Source: Coriaria nepalensis (taxonomy: Eukaryota > Streptophyta > Magnoliopsida > Cucurbitales > Coriariaceae). Taken from it: a stretch of 64,000 bases of DNA. Where the stretch lies: contig CP114490.1 of NCBI GenBank assembly GCA_027186245.1, positions 1,689,001 through 1,753,000 on the forward strand, written 5' to 3'. Position numbers and translations under genes: made by a program. Position 1 is the stretch's first letter. The number at the start of each line of letters is the position of its first letter. The notes under the pieces are model-generated. The model was not told where the DNA came from, ran no database searches, and saw only the letters and a program-made list of their open reading frames with translations. Shown here one piece after another: positions 1 to 10,823 of this stretch.

Positions 1-187
1 TATTTACATAATGAATGATGTTAAGTAATCAGTTTACCTGTAATAACTAACAAGAAAGAGAGTTTAAGTTTCGATGTCTACGAAAGTGTACTGCAAGCAC
101 ATGTCTGTCCCTCATGGATAAGCCAGGTCCTCTTACACATGCAGACAGACAGATAGAGGGAGCTTAGACTCGAGAGATGGAGAGAGA

Positions 188-1630
188 ATGGCTCGTGCTG
201 TATCTACACCTCTGCTTCACATATCCTCTTCTCTCCCTCCCTTTCTTCGCGTTCTCCCTTCTCATCTTCCACTTTCCTGCGCCACTGGTCACCCACCGTC
301 CACGGTGTCCTTAACTCCAAATTCCACTGCACAGCCGTCGTCAGTCCCGAAACAACCCCTCAAGTTGCTGCTGCGGGGAGCGAAACCTGATGGAAGATCA
401 AAACAAAGAGCGAATTCGATATTGAAAACTTAACCAGATGGCTATTGAAACAAGAACAGGCTGGAAACATCGACGCCGAACTTACAATCTTTCTCTCAAG
501 CATCTCCTTTGCCTGTAAACAGATCGCCTCTCTTCTTTAAAGATCAAGCATTATCAACTTGACTGGAAGCCATGGCACCATCAACATTCAAGGCGAAGAT
601 CAGAAGAAACTCGACGTCATTTCCAACGAAGTCAACAAGGAAATATTAAATAAATCCCAATTGGGTCAAAAGTTTACGATCGGTATGTGTTTGATGAAAG
701 TTCACAATGACAGGTGTTTTGTAGCTGCTTGAGGTCTAGTGGGCGCACAGGAATTATAGCATCAGAGGAAGATGTCCCAGTTGCTGTTGAAGAGACTTAC
801 TCTGGAAACTATATCGTCGTGTTTGATCCTATTGATGGGTCTGCTAATATTGACATTGCTCTAACTACTGGTTCAATTTTCGGCATTCCCCCGATAATGA
901 ATGCCTCTTCGATCTTGACGATGACTCAACGGTAATCCACTCATTTTCCACCATTTCCATTTTCACCATTAGCTTGTCAAACTGCATGATGCATTTCTGT
1001 GAAATTGCTGGTCTGCCTCAAAAAAATTGTAGCTAGATGAAGCAGAAGAGAAGTGTATAGTCAATGTATGCCAGCCAGGGAGCAACTTATTAGCAGCTGG
1101 TTACTGTCTATACTCTAGCTCAGTAGTGTTCACAATCTCCATAGGAAAATGAATTTACTTACTCACTCACTCACTCTAGACCCAACACTTACGGAGAATT
1201 TGTGTTGACACATGAAGATTTGAGGATGCCCAAAACCGGGAAGCCGAACCCATCCAATGGAGGCAAACAGTATTCAGGCCGGTACATAGGATTCCTTGTG
1301 GGTGAAATTCATAGGATGTTGCTTTATGGAGGCATCTATGGAAACCCGAAAAATGAAAATAACAAAAAGGGGAATATGAGACTGTTATATTGTCGAACAA
1401 GCCGGAGGAAAAGCAACAAATGGGCATCAAAGAATACTAGACATCAAACCAGAGGAGGTATAACTAATCATTCATCTGATTGCAAAGAACTCAATATTGG
1501 TTTCTGTATATTCAAAACATATATAGAAGTATGTAATGCTATATATTACTTCATGCATGTTCACCGGCGCACGCCGATATTCATTGGAAGCCCCGATGAA
1601 GTAGACAAACTGCAGAAGTTCTTGGCTTGA
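188..1630 (+). pseudogene. Decayed chloroplast fructose-1,6-bisphosphatase (cpFBPase)
   Basis: Pieces of a plastid FBPase, the Calvin-cycle enzyme that hydrolyses fructose-1,6-bisphosphate, lie in order but cannot be read as one protein. A serine-rich transit-like start is at 188. The LLKQEQAGNIDAELTI block (from about 440) is in another frame and meets an in-frame TAA at 538-540. The RSSGRTGIIASEEDVPVAVE and VFDPIDGSANIDIAL blocks follow at 730-870. A small deletion near 886-890 shifts the frame before PDNECLFDLDDDST. A plausible intron (932-1032) is followed by KCIVNVCQPGSNLLAAGYC. Relative to the family, about 25 residues are missing before KQYSGRYIG and about 7 before IVEQAGGKATNGHQ. The last intron lacks a usable acceptor, and the locus ends in EVDKLQKFLA. 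The DNEC and KCIVNVC cysteines show descent from the redox-regulated FBPase type. Retained introns argue against a processed copy. Confidence 0.85.
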
Positions 1631-2019
1631 CCACAACAATGTCTAAGAAATATATCTATAAGAGAATTCTCATGACAAAAATGTCTATTCATTGTCACGC
1701 TTTATTAACATTTTCCACAGATTGGAGTGTTGCCATTGCAATAAAGTGTAGAGGAAAATATAGTACTTTGTTGTATCATTGTAAAATTAATAATTATCGG
1801 GCTTGATTGGGGACCATAGGCCCATAGTAAATTGCAGCCTAAAATATGAAATGGGCCTTAATTTGGGTCTGACTCGGTTCTACACCATTGAGAAATTCAC
1901 AGTAGATTGAGCTTAGGTAACAAAGCAAAAGCCCGCGTTTGAATTATCCAAAAGCAGTATCCCTGTAACGTCTTTCAGTTTGGTGGTTGAATATCAATCG
2001 TTATCAGAGCAAGACGAAG
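1631..2019. other. Intergenic gap, FBPase remnant to pTAC13
   Basis: AT-rich spacer holding the end of the FBPase remnant and the presumed promoter and leader of the NusG-like gene. No other gene or repeat is recognised. Confidence 0.5.
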
Positions 2020-3706
2020 ATGGCTCAGGGGCTTCTGCTATGGAGTCCTTGCCAACTTTATCTTCCTCTAAATTCCCGTCGTAGCCTTCCAATCCATACA
2101 TTAGGTATCGATACAGCTAAACTAACCAACAAATTATCAATCTCCGCCACCCTTGGCGAGGCCACCACCGATGATACTCAGCAGCTAACAGCTAGAGAGA
2201 GAAGACAGCTGAGAAACGAGCGGAGAGAGAGTAAAAACACCGGAAATTGGAGGGAAAAAGTGGAGGAGAGGCTCTGCAAGAAGCCGAAGAAGGAATTCGC
2301 CTCATGGAAGGAGAAGCTAAACCTCGATTACCTTGCTAAATTGGGGCCTCAATGGTGGGTCATCCGAGTCGCCAGAGTGAGGGGTCAAGAAATTGTCGAG
2401 CGCTTAGCTCGCTCGCTCATCAGGAACTATCCTGACCTCGATTTCAAGGTAAAATCGAAGTGTTGTAGTAGTACGATTTTCCAGTTCCGATTTTTGAGTT
2501 GTTGCAGAATTGCGATTCTGCTAGTAAGAGTTCTCATTATTACTTATTAGTTAACAATCATTTTCTTAGACTCTTCAAAGCTAAGTTAGTGTTGTGATTG
2601 AGTTGGATATTGTTCCTGGATTTATGAAAATGTGGATGTAATATGTAAAATATACTGAAAATGAGATGATCGCTGATATATTCACTTATAAGTTATACCT
2701 TGCTCAATTTTATATTATTATACTTTCTGGATGCTTGTTTTTCAGATATATTATCCAGCGATCCAAGTTAAAAGGAAGTTAAAGAATGGCACATACTCGG
2801 TTAAATCAAATCCCATATTTCCAGGATCTGTTTTTGTAAGATGTATTATGAACAAGGATATGCATGATTTCATCAGAGAGTGTGATGGAGTTGGTGGATT
2901 TGTCGGGGCAAAGGTCGGCAACACGTGAGTCTTTTAGCTTAAATATTCTTAAACCCACTTACTTGCAAATATAACTAGAATTGTTAAGAACTTGCTACCT
3001 ATATTGCCATGTAATAGTAGTGTTGTTCTTGCATCAAGCAGGTTATAGCCTTATCTTGTTTTTTTTTTTTCTTGTTTTTTCCGTATATCAAAAAGCCTTT
3101 ATTTGGGTCTCTTAATTGCGAATTCTTTAGATAATTCTGTAAACATATATTATTTATGTTTTCGACTTGTCAATCAGTCTAATCAAGGACAATGCTTTTG
3201 AACACTCCCAGGAAAAGGCAGATAAACAAGCCGAAGCCAGTTTCTGTTGTTGACATGGAAACAATCTTCAGACAAGCAAAAGAAGAGCAAGAAAGAGCTG
3301 ACTCCAGTTTCAAGGAGGAGGAGGAGCGAGAACGATCAATCAGTTCTGGGATTCTCAACTCCGACTCTCAAGGGGATTCCAGTGATCCTGAAACCTGTGT
3401 AATCGATTCAAAGCCCAAAGGGCGGTCCAGAAAATCTGTTGATAAGCTGCTCGTAGCAGGCTCAACTGTTCGAGTTACATCCGGAACGTTTGCAGAATTT
3501 GAAGGCAACCTTAAGAAGCTAAATCGCAGAACTGGAAAGGTTTGCTGTTTGGACCAGATTTCTCAAAAAATGAAATGTTAACATAATGAAGGGAAATGAA
3601 TAATCTTCTGACTATGTTCTTGCTGCAGGCAACTGTGGGATTTACACTATTTGGGAAAGAAAGCCTTGTGGACCTTGATATCACTGATATTGCTCTGGCA
3701 AATTGA
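2020..3706 (+). CDS. PTAC13: Plastid NusG-like transcription factor (pTAC13-like)
   Basis: Four exons (2020-2448, 2746-2924, 3212-3539, 3629-3706) with GT...AG borders give 337 residues. An N-terminal plastid-transit-like region is followed by a charged stretch around LTARERRQLRNERRE. The NGN domain follows (QWWVIRVARVRGQE through FPGSVFVRC and GVGGFVGAKVGN). An acidic low-complexity linker leads to a C-terminal KOW domain (GSTVRVTSGTFAEFEGNLKK and TVGFTLFGKESLVDLD). NusG/Spt5-type proteins bind RNA polymerase and modulate elongation. The plant protein pTAC13 is found in plastid transcriptionally active chromosome preparations. The ATG at 2020 is chosen because it opens a transit-like sequence; the reading frame upstream has no nearer ATG. 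Length agrees with Arabidopsis pTAC13 (about 330 residues). Plastid location is inferred. Confidence 0.9.
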
Positions 3707-5643
3707 TACAAAAAGATTCTACTTTCACAAACAGTAAGCTGTATCACCTGTTCTAACACAGTTAAGTTTACTCATCTCTTATACCTGCCTGCCGTTTATA
3801 CATGTTCTTAATTCCTTTTGAATGGTTGGTTCGAGGTGTTGTAAAGTTGTAACATGCCTCCATCCTCTAAGAATCGGATGCCAGATTTTTTTGGTGTTTG
3901 CTTCCATTTTCTATAGCTCAAAATTGTATGTTTCATAAGACATCACTGAGAATTACAAAAGAGAGCAACGGTTCAACTATATGAAAGCAGCAGCAGCAGC
4001 AGCAAAATCAGAATCCTATACAGGCCCACACCACTTGTTCTGGGCTAATAATATACGCGTAGATCTTATTATAAGAAAAAATAAATAATGAAACTAATTA
4101 AAGTTGTTGATGGATGCAATTATTTTAAAACGTTACGTTAAAATGTTTAATTTCATTAAACATTATAATAAATTATACTTAATATTTCCATCACCGCAAC
4201 GGGTCTCTTATTGGCGAAGACAACGACCCAAGAGTCATACCTTAAAAAAAAAATACCAGAATCCTAAAATCCATATTAATTTTTCACTAATCAAAGTCAA
4301 TTAGTCAAATCAGGTGCTTAGTATTGTAATGATACCAATAAGAGAGAATCACACGCGGAAGAGTGTCTCTGTTTCCGTGCGGTTTGCTTTGTGAGTGTGT
4401 GAGTGTGTGAGTGTGTGAGTGTGTGAGTGGGCTTGCTCAGCACGTTTTTGAGGGAATCCGTGCAGCGTTTTCTTTTTGCCTCCCACCAAAATATTTAATC
4501 AATTAATATTAATTACTTTTTCCTTCCCTATAATAAACTCTAAAGGATTTCGCTTTGGCTATATATATCGTACTCGCGCTAAAGCTGGGACACCTGTCCT
4601 CGACCGACTATTTTTATTTTCTATTTTTTATTTTTTATTTTTTATATGAAAAACTCTTTTATATATCTTCAATAATTAAATTATAAATTTTGAAAAAATA
4701 ATTAAATTTATAATATTATTAAATAAATTTAAAATATAATCTTAAATATTATACAAAAAAATTAAAATGAGGACCAAACTCAAAACATTGTTCTGTTCTG
4801 TCAAACCGTTTGAGCAAGTTAAATCCACAGAGTGTGCTTTGTAGATTGAGATTCATCATTCTCCAGTGCTTTTGGACGACAACTGTACATCTCTGTTTCA
4901 TTAATTTGTGGATACCCCCCTTGTCTTTCATTTATTTCATGTATGGCCCATTTATTTCATTATTTGTCGTTGATGACAGAAACAGGGGGGGGGGGGGAAA
5001 CTTTAGATATTCTAACCCATTAATCATTTTCATAAGAAATTATTAGATTGCACGATTGTATTTTAAAAATTAAAATATATGAAAAGTATAAGGCTATGGT
5101 AATGCACTAATGGTAAGTAATATCATGATTGCACCTTTTGGACTGAGAATAGTTGGACTGTGAAAAACATAGACTGTTTTGAAATTTCAAAAGATCATAA
5201 GGGCATTATTGCAAGAAAACGAGTTGCAGAAAAAAAAAAAAAAAAGCAAAATTTTTTATGCTGTCGTCGTGCAATTTTTTAATTCTATTATAATATTTAT
5301 ATAATTTTTTAAATTTTTTCTTCCAAAAAAATCACATTCTATTATTATTTTTATTCATTCACTCCCATTTTCATTCTATTTCTTTTATTATTTCCATTTT
5401 CGTTCTCAGAAATCAAAACAAAGCGAGACATTACTTTACAACGCTCATGGTCAAGTGGTCACCAGCACTCAGCCAATTTCACATCCTATATTCGTTTTCT
5501 TTTCCTTTTTCTTTACTTTATCCTTCTTCTGCTTTCTCTCTCTCGAACCCTAGAAAGACATCTCTGCAGATGTGAGTAAACAACTCTATCATCAACCGAC
5601 ATTTCTCCATTCTACAAAAATTAAGCTCAAACCATCTCTAACC
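3707..5643. other. Intergenic, microsatellite-rich
   Basis: Holds the pTAC13 3' UTR, then AT-rich DNA. Simple repeats include six AGC units at 3986-4003, a GTGAGTGT-type tandem array at 4391-4429 and a run of 13 G at 4985-4997. The last few hundred bases are pyrimidine-rich and are likely the promoter and leader of the lectin gene. No gene is seen. Confidence 0.6.
4391..4429. repeat. Microsatellite array, unit GTGAGTGT
   Basis: Nearly five perfect copies of an 8-base unit stand directly in tandem. No coding context. Confidence 0.9.
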
Positions 5644-6723
5644 ATGTCTTTATTTCTTCTTTCCAAACACTTCTGGCTCTTCACTTTCCTCATCTTCTTC
5701 CTGAGAAACACAGATGCAGTCTCCAATTCCTCCTTTTCCTTTTCTGGGTTCGACAAAGAAGAATTTGAGTCCACCATCGCTCTTTACGGTGATTCAGAGG
5801 TTATAAATGGTGAAAATGCGGTCCAGCTGACTCGTCCAGTGAGCTCAAGTGCCGGTCGCATCATGTACAAGAAACCCATCATGCTTTTAGAAGGTACCCC
5901 TAAGAAATCAGTGTGCTTTTCTACTCACTTCTCATTCTCCGTGACTCCAAACAACGGAGATGGTCTGGCATTTGTTTTACTTCCCGCTGGTTTCAGTGTT
6001 AATGTCTTTGACAATAGTCAGTTTGGGCTTTTTATGGGATCTGAGAAACACAAATTTAAGGCTGTTGTCATCAAATTTAAGGCATTTACGGACAAGGTGT
6101 CTGATGATTTGGTCAAGAACCGTTTAAGAGTAGATGTGGGTACTTTAGTGTTCACTGATTTAAGCAATGCTTCCAGTAAAAATCTGGAATTTCATAGTGG
6201 GCAAAAGCTAAATGCTTGGATCGATTATATAGCGGGTTTGAGGAGACTAAAAGTTAGATTAGCGCAAGATGGTGATTCTAGGCCTTCTAAGCCATTGATT
6301 TCATACCCTATTGATTTATCTCAAGTGTGGGAAAATAAGCAGATGGTTGTAGGCTTAAGTTCATCAAACAGGAATTCATCTCAAACTTGCTTGATCTATT
6401 CTTGGAGTTTTAAGATGAGGAGGATTTCTGATTGGATGCATTCAGAGCCAGTTGATCCAAACGCCTTTCCCGATGGTACAAAACCTATTGTTGTTTCAGA
6501 GAGGAAGGGATGTGTAATGAGAGTTCTTGCCGCTATGATTTTTGGAACTGGGTGTGGAGCATTGACTGCATTTGTAGTGTTGTATCTTTGGACTATCTTT
6601 GGAAATAGGCGGCCTGTTGTTCCAGAAGATTATGCCGTGAAGTCTGTTGATTTGAAGTACGAGAAAGTTGAAGTAGTGGTAGGTAATAAATCCATCAAAG
6701 ATGGAAAGAAAGTCGAAATTTGA
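5644..6723 (+). CDS. L-type lectin-domain membrane protein without kinase
   Basis: Single exon, 359 residues. A hydrophobic signal peptide (about residues 1-24, FWLFTFLIFFL core) precedes a legume-lectin-like beta-sandwich (about 28-255) with FSFSGF, GDGLAFVLLP and IYSWSFKM blocks. A single transmembrane helix follows at about 298-322 (VLAAMIFGTGCGALTAFVVL) with a tail of roughly 37 residues. In legume lectins the VAVEFDT strand carries acidic Mn/Ca ligands. Here the matching strand reads AVVIKFKAF, so those acids are replaced, and canonical sugar binding is doubtful. No kinase domain follows, unlike lectin receptor kinases. Arabidopsis At3g09190 and At5g01090 have this build. The ATG at 5644 is chosen because an earlier ATG at 5570 is immediately followed by a stop. 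It is convergent with beta-tubulin. Confidence 0.85.
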   Translation: MSLFLLSKHFWLFTFLIFFLRNTDAVSNSSFSFSGFDKEEFESTIALYGDSEVINGENAVQLTRPVSSSAGRIMYKKPIMLLEGTPKKSVCFSTHFSFSVTPNNGDGLAFVLLPAGFSVNVFDNSQFGLFMGSEKHKFKAVVIKFKAFTDKVSDDLVKNRLRVDVGTLVFTDLSNASSKNLEFHSGQKLNAWIDYIAGLRRLKVRLAQDGDSRPSKPLISYPIDLSQVWENKQMVVGLSSSNRNSSQTCLIYSWSFKMRRISDWMHSEPVDPNAFPDGTKPIVVSERKGCVMRVLAAMIFGTGCGALTAFVVLYLWTIFGNRRPVVPEDYAVKSVDLKYEKVEVVVGNKSIKDGKKVEI

Positions 6724-7149
6724 GGTCAAAAAGAGGGAAAAAAGAAAAAAGAAAAAAGAAAAAAAAAGGGCATGTTGGATGTGTTATGTTGTAAATTGAT
6801 GATGTCTTTGTTCTTGTATTTTTTGAGTTTTGTTTGCAGTATTTTCTGTAATTGGGTGATCGATGCCACTGCTTGGATGGTTTTATGCTAATGGATCTTT
6901 TTTTTTAAATCCAGTTTAAATCTAAAAAATTAAATGTTGCTTGATCTAGTAAAGCTAGTGGTTTTGGGTCGAAAATTGGAATGCCATGGCAAGGAAAGAG
7001 CTGTAGTTTTGGACTTTGATTTATTAAGAAAGATAAAAGCTGCACAAATGATATGATAAGAGTACTTGTGTTGGAAGACACAACTCAAAAACGGAATCGA
7101 ACTTGTTTAGCGGATAAACGATAACATGATGTAGTTGATAAACTTCGAT
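6724..7149. other. Convergent 3' spacer, lectin / beta-tubulin
   Basis: Shared 3' flank of two convergent genes, with a purine-rich AAAAAGG tract just after the lectin stop. No further gene is seen. Confidence 0.5.
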
Positions 7150-8692
7150 TTAAGCCTCGTCATGAACTTCATCTTCTTGCTCTCCATAAATCTCATCATC
7201 ATCAACTGTAGCATCTTGGTATTGCTGATACTCTGAAACCAGATCATTCATATTGCTTTCTGCTTCTGTGAACTCCATTTCATCCATTCCTTCACCTGTA
7301 TACCAATGCAAGAAAGCCTTCCTTCTAAACATAGCAGTAAACTGCTCACTAACCCTCCTAAACATCTCCTGAATCGAAGTAGAATTCCCGATAAAAGTCG
7401 AAGCCATTTTCAACCCAGTTGGTGGAATATCACAAACTGTGGATTTGACATTGTTTGGAATCCACTCCACAAAGTAGGAGGAGTTCTTGTTCTGGATATT
7501 GATCATCTGTTCATCAACTTCCTTGGTGCTCATCTTGCCTCTGAACATGGCCGAAGCAGTTAAGTAGCGGCCATGGCGAGGGTCTGCTGCACACATCATG
7601 TTCTTGGAGTCCCACATTTGCTGGGTCAGCTCGGGCACGGTTAGGGATCGGTATTGCTGGGACCCACGAGAGGTGAGCGGAGCAAAACCCACCATGAAGA
7701 AGTGGAGGCGAGGGAATGGGATCAGATTTACAGCCAGTTTTCTGAGATCTGAGTTGAGTTGGCCAGGGAATCTTAGACAGCAAGTAACTCCGGACATCGT
7801 TGCAGAAATCAAATGGTTCAGATCCCCAACTGGGTCCAATAATACACAAAGATATCATAAAATCTAAATCAGAAAACAGACACAGGATTAAATATAAATG
7901 AGAGTGAGAAAAACGAAAATGAAAAACATACAGCTTGGAGTGGAGAGCTTGAGGGTACGGAAGCAGATGTCGTATAGAGCTTCATTGTCAAGGACCATGC
8001 ACTCATCTGCATTTTCAACGAGCTGATGAACGGATAGAGTTGCATTGTAAGGCTCCACGACAGTATCTGAGACCTTGGGAGAGGGGAAAACAGAGAATGT
8101 AAGCATCATTCTGTCTGGGAATTCCTCTCTGATCTTTGAGATCAATAACGTTCCCATTCCCGATCCAGTCCCCCCTCCTAGAGAATGGCAGACCTGAAAA
8201 CCTGCAAATCCAGAGAGAGACCATAAAATTCTTAATCGATCTGAAATTAACCTAATCTCTAATAATATTAAAAAGTGTCTTGAATCATATAAGAGTACCT
8301 TGTAGGCAATCACAATTCTCAGCCTCTTTACGAACAACATCTAGCACAGAATCAATGAGCTCAGCGCCTTCAGTGTAATGGCCTTTAGCCCAGTTATTAC
8401 CAGCACCAGATTGGCCGAAAACGAAATTGTCGGGCCGGAAGATCTGACCAAAAGGACCAGACCTAATACTATCCATGGTTCCGGGCTCGAGATCCATAAG
8501 AACAGCTCGAGGAACGAACCTGCCACCGCTTGCTTCATTATAATAGACGTTGATCCTTTCGAGGTGAACATCGGAATCTCCATGGTATCTTCCGGTGGTG
8601 TCAATGCCGTGCTCGGAACAGACCACTTCCCAGAATTTGGAACCGATCTGGTTTCCACATTGGCCTCCTTGGATGTGAAGAATCTCACGCAT
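7150..8692 (-). CDS. TUB: Beta-tubulin
   Basis: Three exons on the minus strand (8692-8299, 8201-7932, 7829-7150) encode 447 residues. Exon lengths 394 and 270 and both intron positions are those usual for plant TUB genes. The protein begins MREI, the signal for tubulin mRNA autoregulation. It carries the GTP-binding signature GGGTGSGMG just after the first intron. The acidic C-terminal tail (EDEVHDEA) binds microtubule-associated proteins. Beta-tubulin pairs with alpha-tubulin to form microtubule protofilaments. Every segment is collinear with the family and no disruption is seen. The isotype cannot be assigned by eye. Confidence 0.97.
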
Positions 8693-9133
8693 TTTGAATT
8701 AAAATTCAAGCTTTGTGGAGAAAAAGATCCGAGTGGAGGCAGAGGACTAGAACGCAAATGAAATGGGAAGGATTTGAATGGGGGTAGGAAGCGGGAGAGA
8801 GAGAGAGGAGAGAGAGGTTTTGATGAATGATATTGAGTTGATCGAGTTGTTATGTGAAAGAAACGGGGTGCTTGATAGACGGACGCTATACGATTTGCTA
8901 TTTTGAAATTTACATCTTTTAACTTTCCAGCTATTTTTGGAAATAGCTGTTTTTTATGAGCGTCCGGGCGTTACACCCTCTTACCTTGCCCGTGATTAAT
9001 TGCCATTAATTAATTACTTATAATTCTCAACCAAACTCAACTCATTTTGAAACATATCTCAAGTAGTAAAGTAACATGTCGATTACAATTGCATGTATGT
9101 TTACAGACTTACACACGAGATGAATATTTATCA
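8693..9133. other. Spacer between beta-tubulin and Yos1-like genes
   Basis: Pyrimidine-rich 5' leader of beta-tubulin on the minus strand, then AT-rich DNA and the 3' flank of the Yos1-like gene. Nothing else is recognised. Confidence 0.5.
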
Positions 9134-9367
9134 TTACCCAGAGAAAAGCTTGACAATGATAATAAGGATATTGAAAAGAATGAGGGGTAGTCTTAAGAAT
9201 TGGCATGCATGAATAAGCCCTATAACCTGCCCCTTGAACGAATTCCTCCTTGCGCCCGAAATCTCGGACAGTGTCCATCCTCTAAGTGCCAGAAAACGGT
9301 CCTCATTCAGTATCGCCAATGCATTTGCGAACAGCAGAAGGCCTTCCATAAATGTCCAGAAACCCAT
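9134..9367 (-). CDS. Yos1 / IER3IP1-like small membrane protein
   Basis: A complete single-exon gene for 77 residues. It begins MGFWTFMEGLLLFANALAIL, includes RRNSFKGQVIGLIHACQFLR and ends IIIVKLFSG. This matches the whole length of plant Yos1-like proteins. There are two hydrophobic segments (about 2-20 and 52-75). Yeast Yos1 works with Yip1/Yif1 in COPII-dependent ER-to-Golgi transport, and animal IER3IP1 is related. The conserved start and end leave no room for missing exons. A 5' UTR intron is possible but not demonstrated. An LTR-like element ends about 0.3 kb upstream of the start codon. Confidence 0.9.
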   Translation of the reverse strand: MGFWTFMEGLLLFANALAILNEDRFLALRGWTLSEISGARRNSFKGQVIGLIHACQFLRLPLILFNILIIIVKLFSG

Positions 9368-9662
9368 TTTCTCTACAACAGAAAGGAAATTCAGATATTA
9401 GTTTAGGTATGCATCTTCAAAGAACAATGGAAAGATGTAAATCTCCTTAAGTAATATATTCCCAACTTCCTTAATAGGTAGAAAATCATTTGAATTATAG
9501 ACTAATTCCGATAAGATGATAGCGAAAAAGAGATTATGCAGATTGCTCATAATAAAGCTTCTGCAACTTCCCTCCCTGTATATATTGCTGCACCATACAA
9601 TCTTAATTCTATTATATGAACATGTAAACTGTGTCTTTCTCATTAATCTAATTCATTCTAGC

Positions 9663-10121
9663 TGTTGAACCATATTTTATACTCCGACTCCAAAGGATCG
9701 GATCAAGAATGATCCTGCGAGGTCGGATATCTTGGGCTCAAAATGAGTCGCTTAACTGTTAGGCCCGACCCTTCCAGAGCATGCAGACCCTTATATGGAC
9801 GGATACTAAGATGTCAGAATAAATGATATTGATCACATAAGTAATCGAAGATCAGCGCTATTTAAAGATCATTAATAGTCATTAATAGACTTTATTGCTG
9901 CAATTAATACCATCGATATAAATATGTCTCAAGAGGACAAGGTAAAGGATAATCAAATATCTATTCTAAAAATTCCATAAAGCTTTATTCTCTCTCTTTC
10001 TAACTTGATCACCAAAGTAATATCGCCGGAAAACCAACATCCAGCTGTATCTTTTTGTTATGCTGGAATTGATCGAGTCAAGCATACTGTTATAGTTCGG
10101 ACTAGAATTTTTGCATCAACA
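9663..10121 (+). mobile_element. Candidate solo LTR (459 bp)
   Basis: The segment starts TGTTGA and ends TCAACA, a perfect 6-base terminal inverted repeat of the TG...CA type used by LTR retrotransposons. A TATAAATA motif near 9919 fits a U3/R boundary. No primer-binding site for an initiator tRNA follows, and no second copy is in the window, so it would be a solo LTR. No target-site duplication is visible (CTAGC before, ATATG after). The boundaries are therefore provisional and the insertion is probably old. Confidence 0.5.
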
Positions 10122-10800
10122 ATATGTTTTTAAGTGATTCCATTATTTCTCTCCAGCCCTATCTCACTGATCAACTAGTTTCTGATGAATATCTATCCTT
10201 TTATCTCTTGCCGAATCTCTCTCCCTCATTTCTATTGTCAACAACAACTTCACATTTGTATACAGATAACCAAGATAAAAAATATATAAAGAGAATTCTG
10301 GACTTAGATGAATCAACCAAGCAAGGATCGTATAAACGTAAGAAAAAAAGAGGTGGTTTTTAACTTGAAGATGAATCGAGTAAACAAAACACGTAGGAAA
10401 AACCTAATTTGCAGTTGCTCTACATGAAAACATACCGCGGTTTCAAGTAGTCGCCTCTGACTCTATTGATTTCAAATAATCGGAATTTAGTACCGCCTCT
10501 GATTGACGGAAGGCGGAGACGGCGTCTGACGGGGGCTGACGGGCTGGCAGCGGTAGGGGATTTAGCGTTATGAAGGGGCGGGGAAAGGAATAGAAATGAA
10601 GCCTCAACTTGAGAGAAACTGACGAGAAGGTCGTTGGGCTCCCGGGTTCAATTCGAACACATAGTATTGGGCCTGTAACTTTTCCCGCGAGCCCAGATTT
10701 GAACAAGCGGGCTAAGTTTACATTTTCTCGTCAACCCAATAGAATGGCGCGCAGTCATAACGACGAGCAACGGAAGAAGGTAGCCTTGGTCAACATGGAT

Positions 10801-10808
10801 AAACCCTA
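10801..10808 (+). promoter_or_regulatory. telo-box in the FLN1 leader
   Basis: AAACCCTA lies 15 bases before the FLN1 start codon. This motif is common in leaders and promoters of plant genes active in dividing cells, many of them tied to translation or plastid biogenesis. Function here is inferred. Confidence 0.4.
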
Positions 10809-10823
10809 GAGTTCTGCGCAATC

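Larger units (their letters stand above)
9368..10823. other. Spacer between Yos1-like and FLN1
   Basis: Divergent intergenic region containing the LTR-like element described separately, then AT-rich DNA and a GC-richer stretch (10440-10700) likely to be the FLN1 promoter. No gene is supported. Confidence 0.5.
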
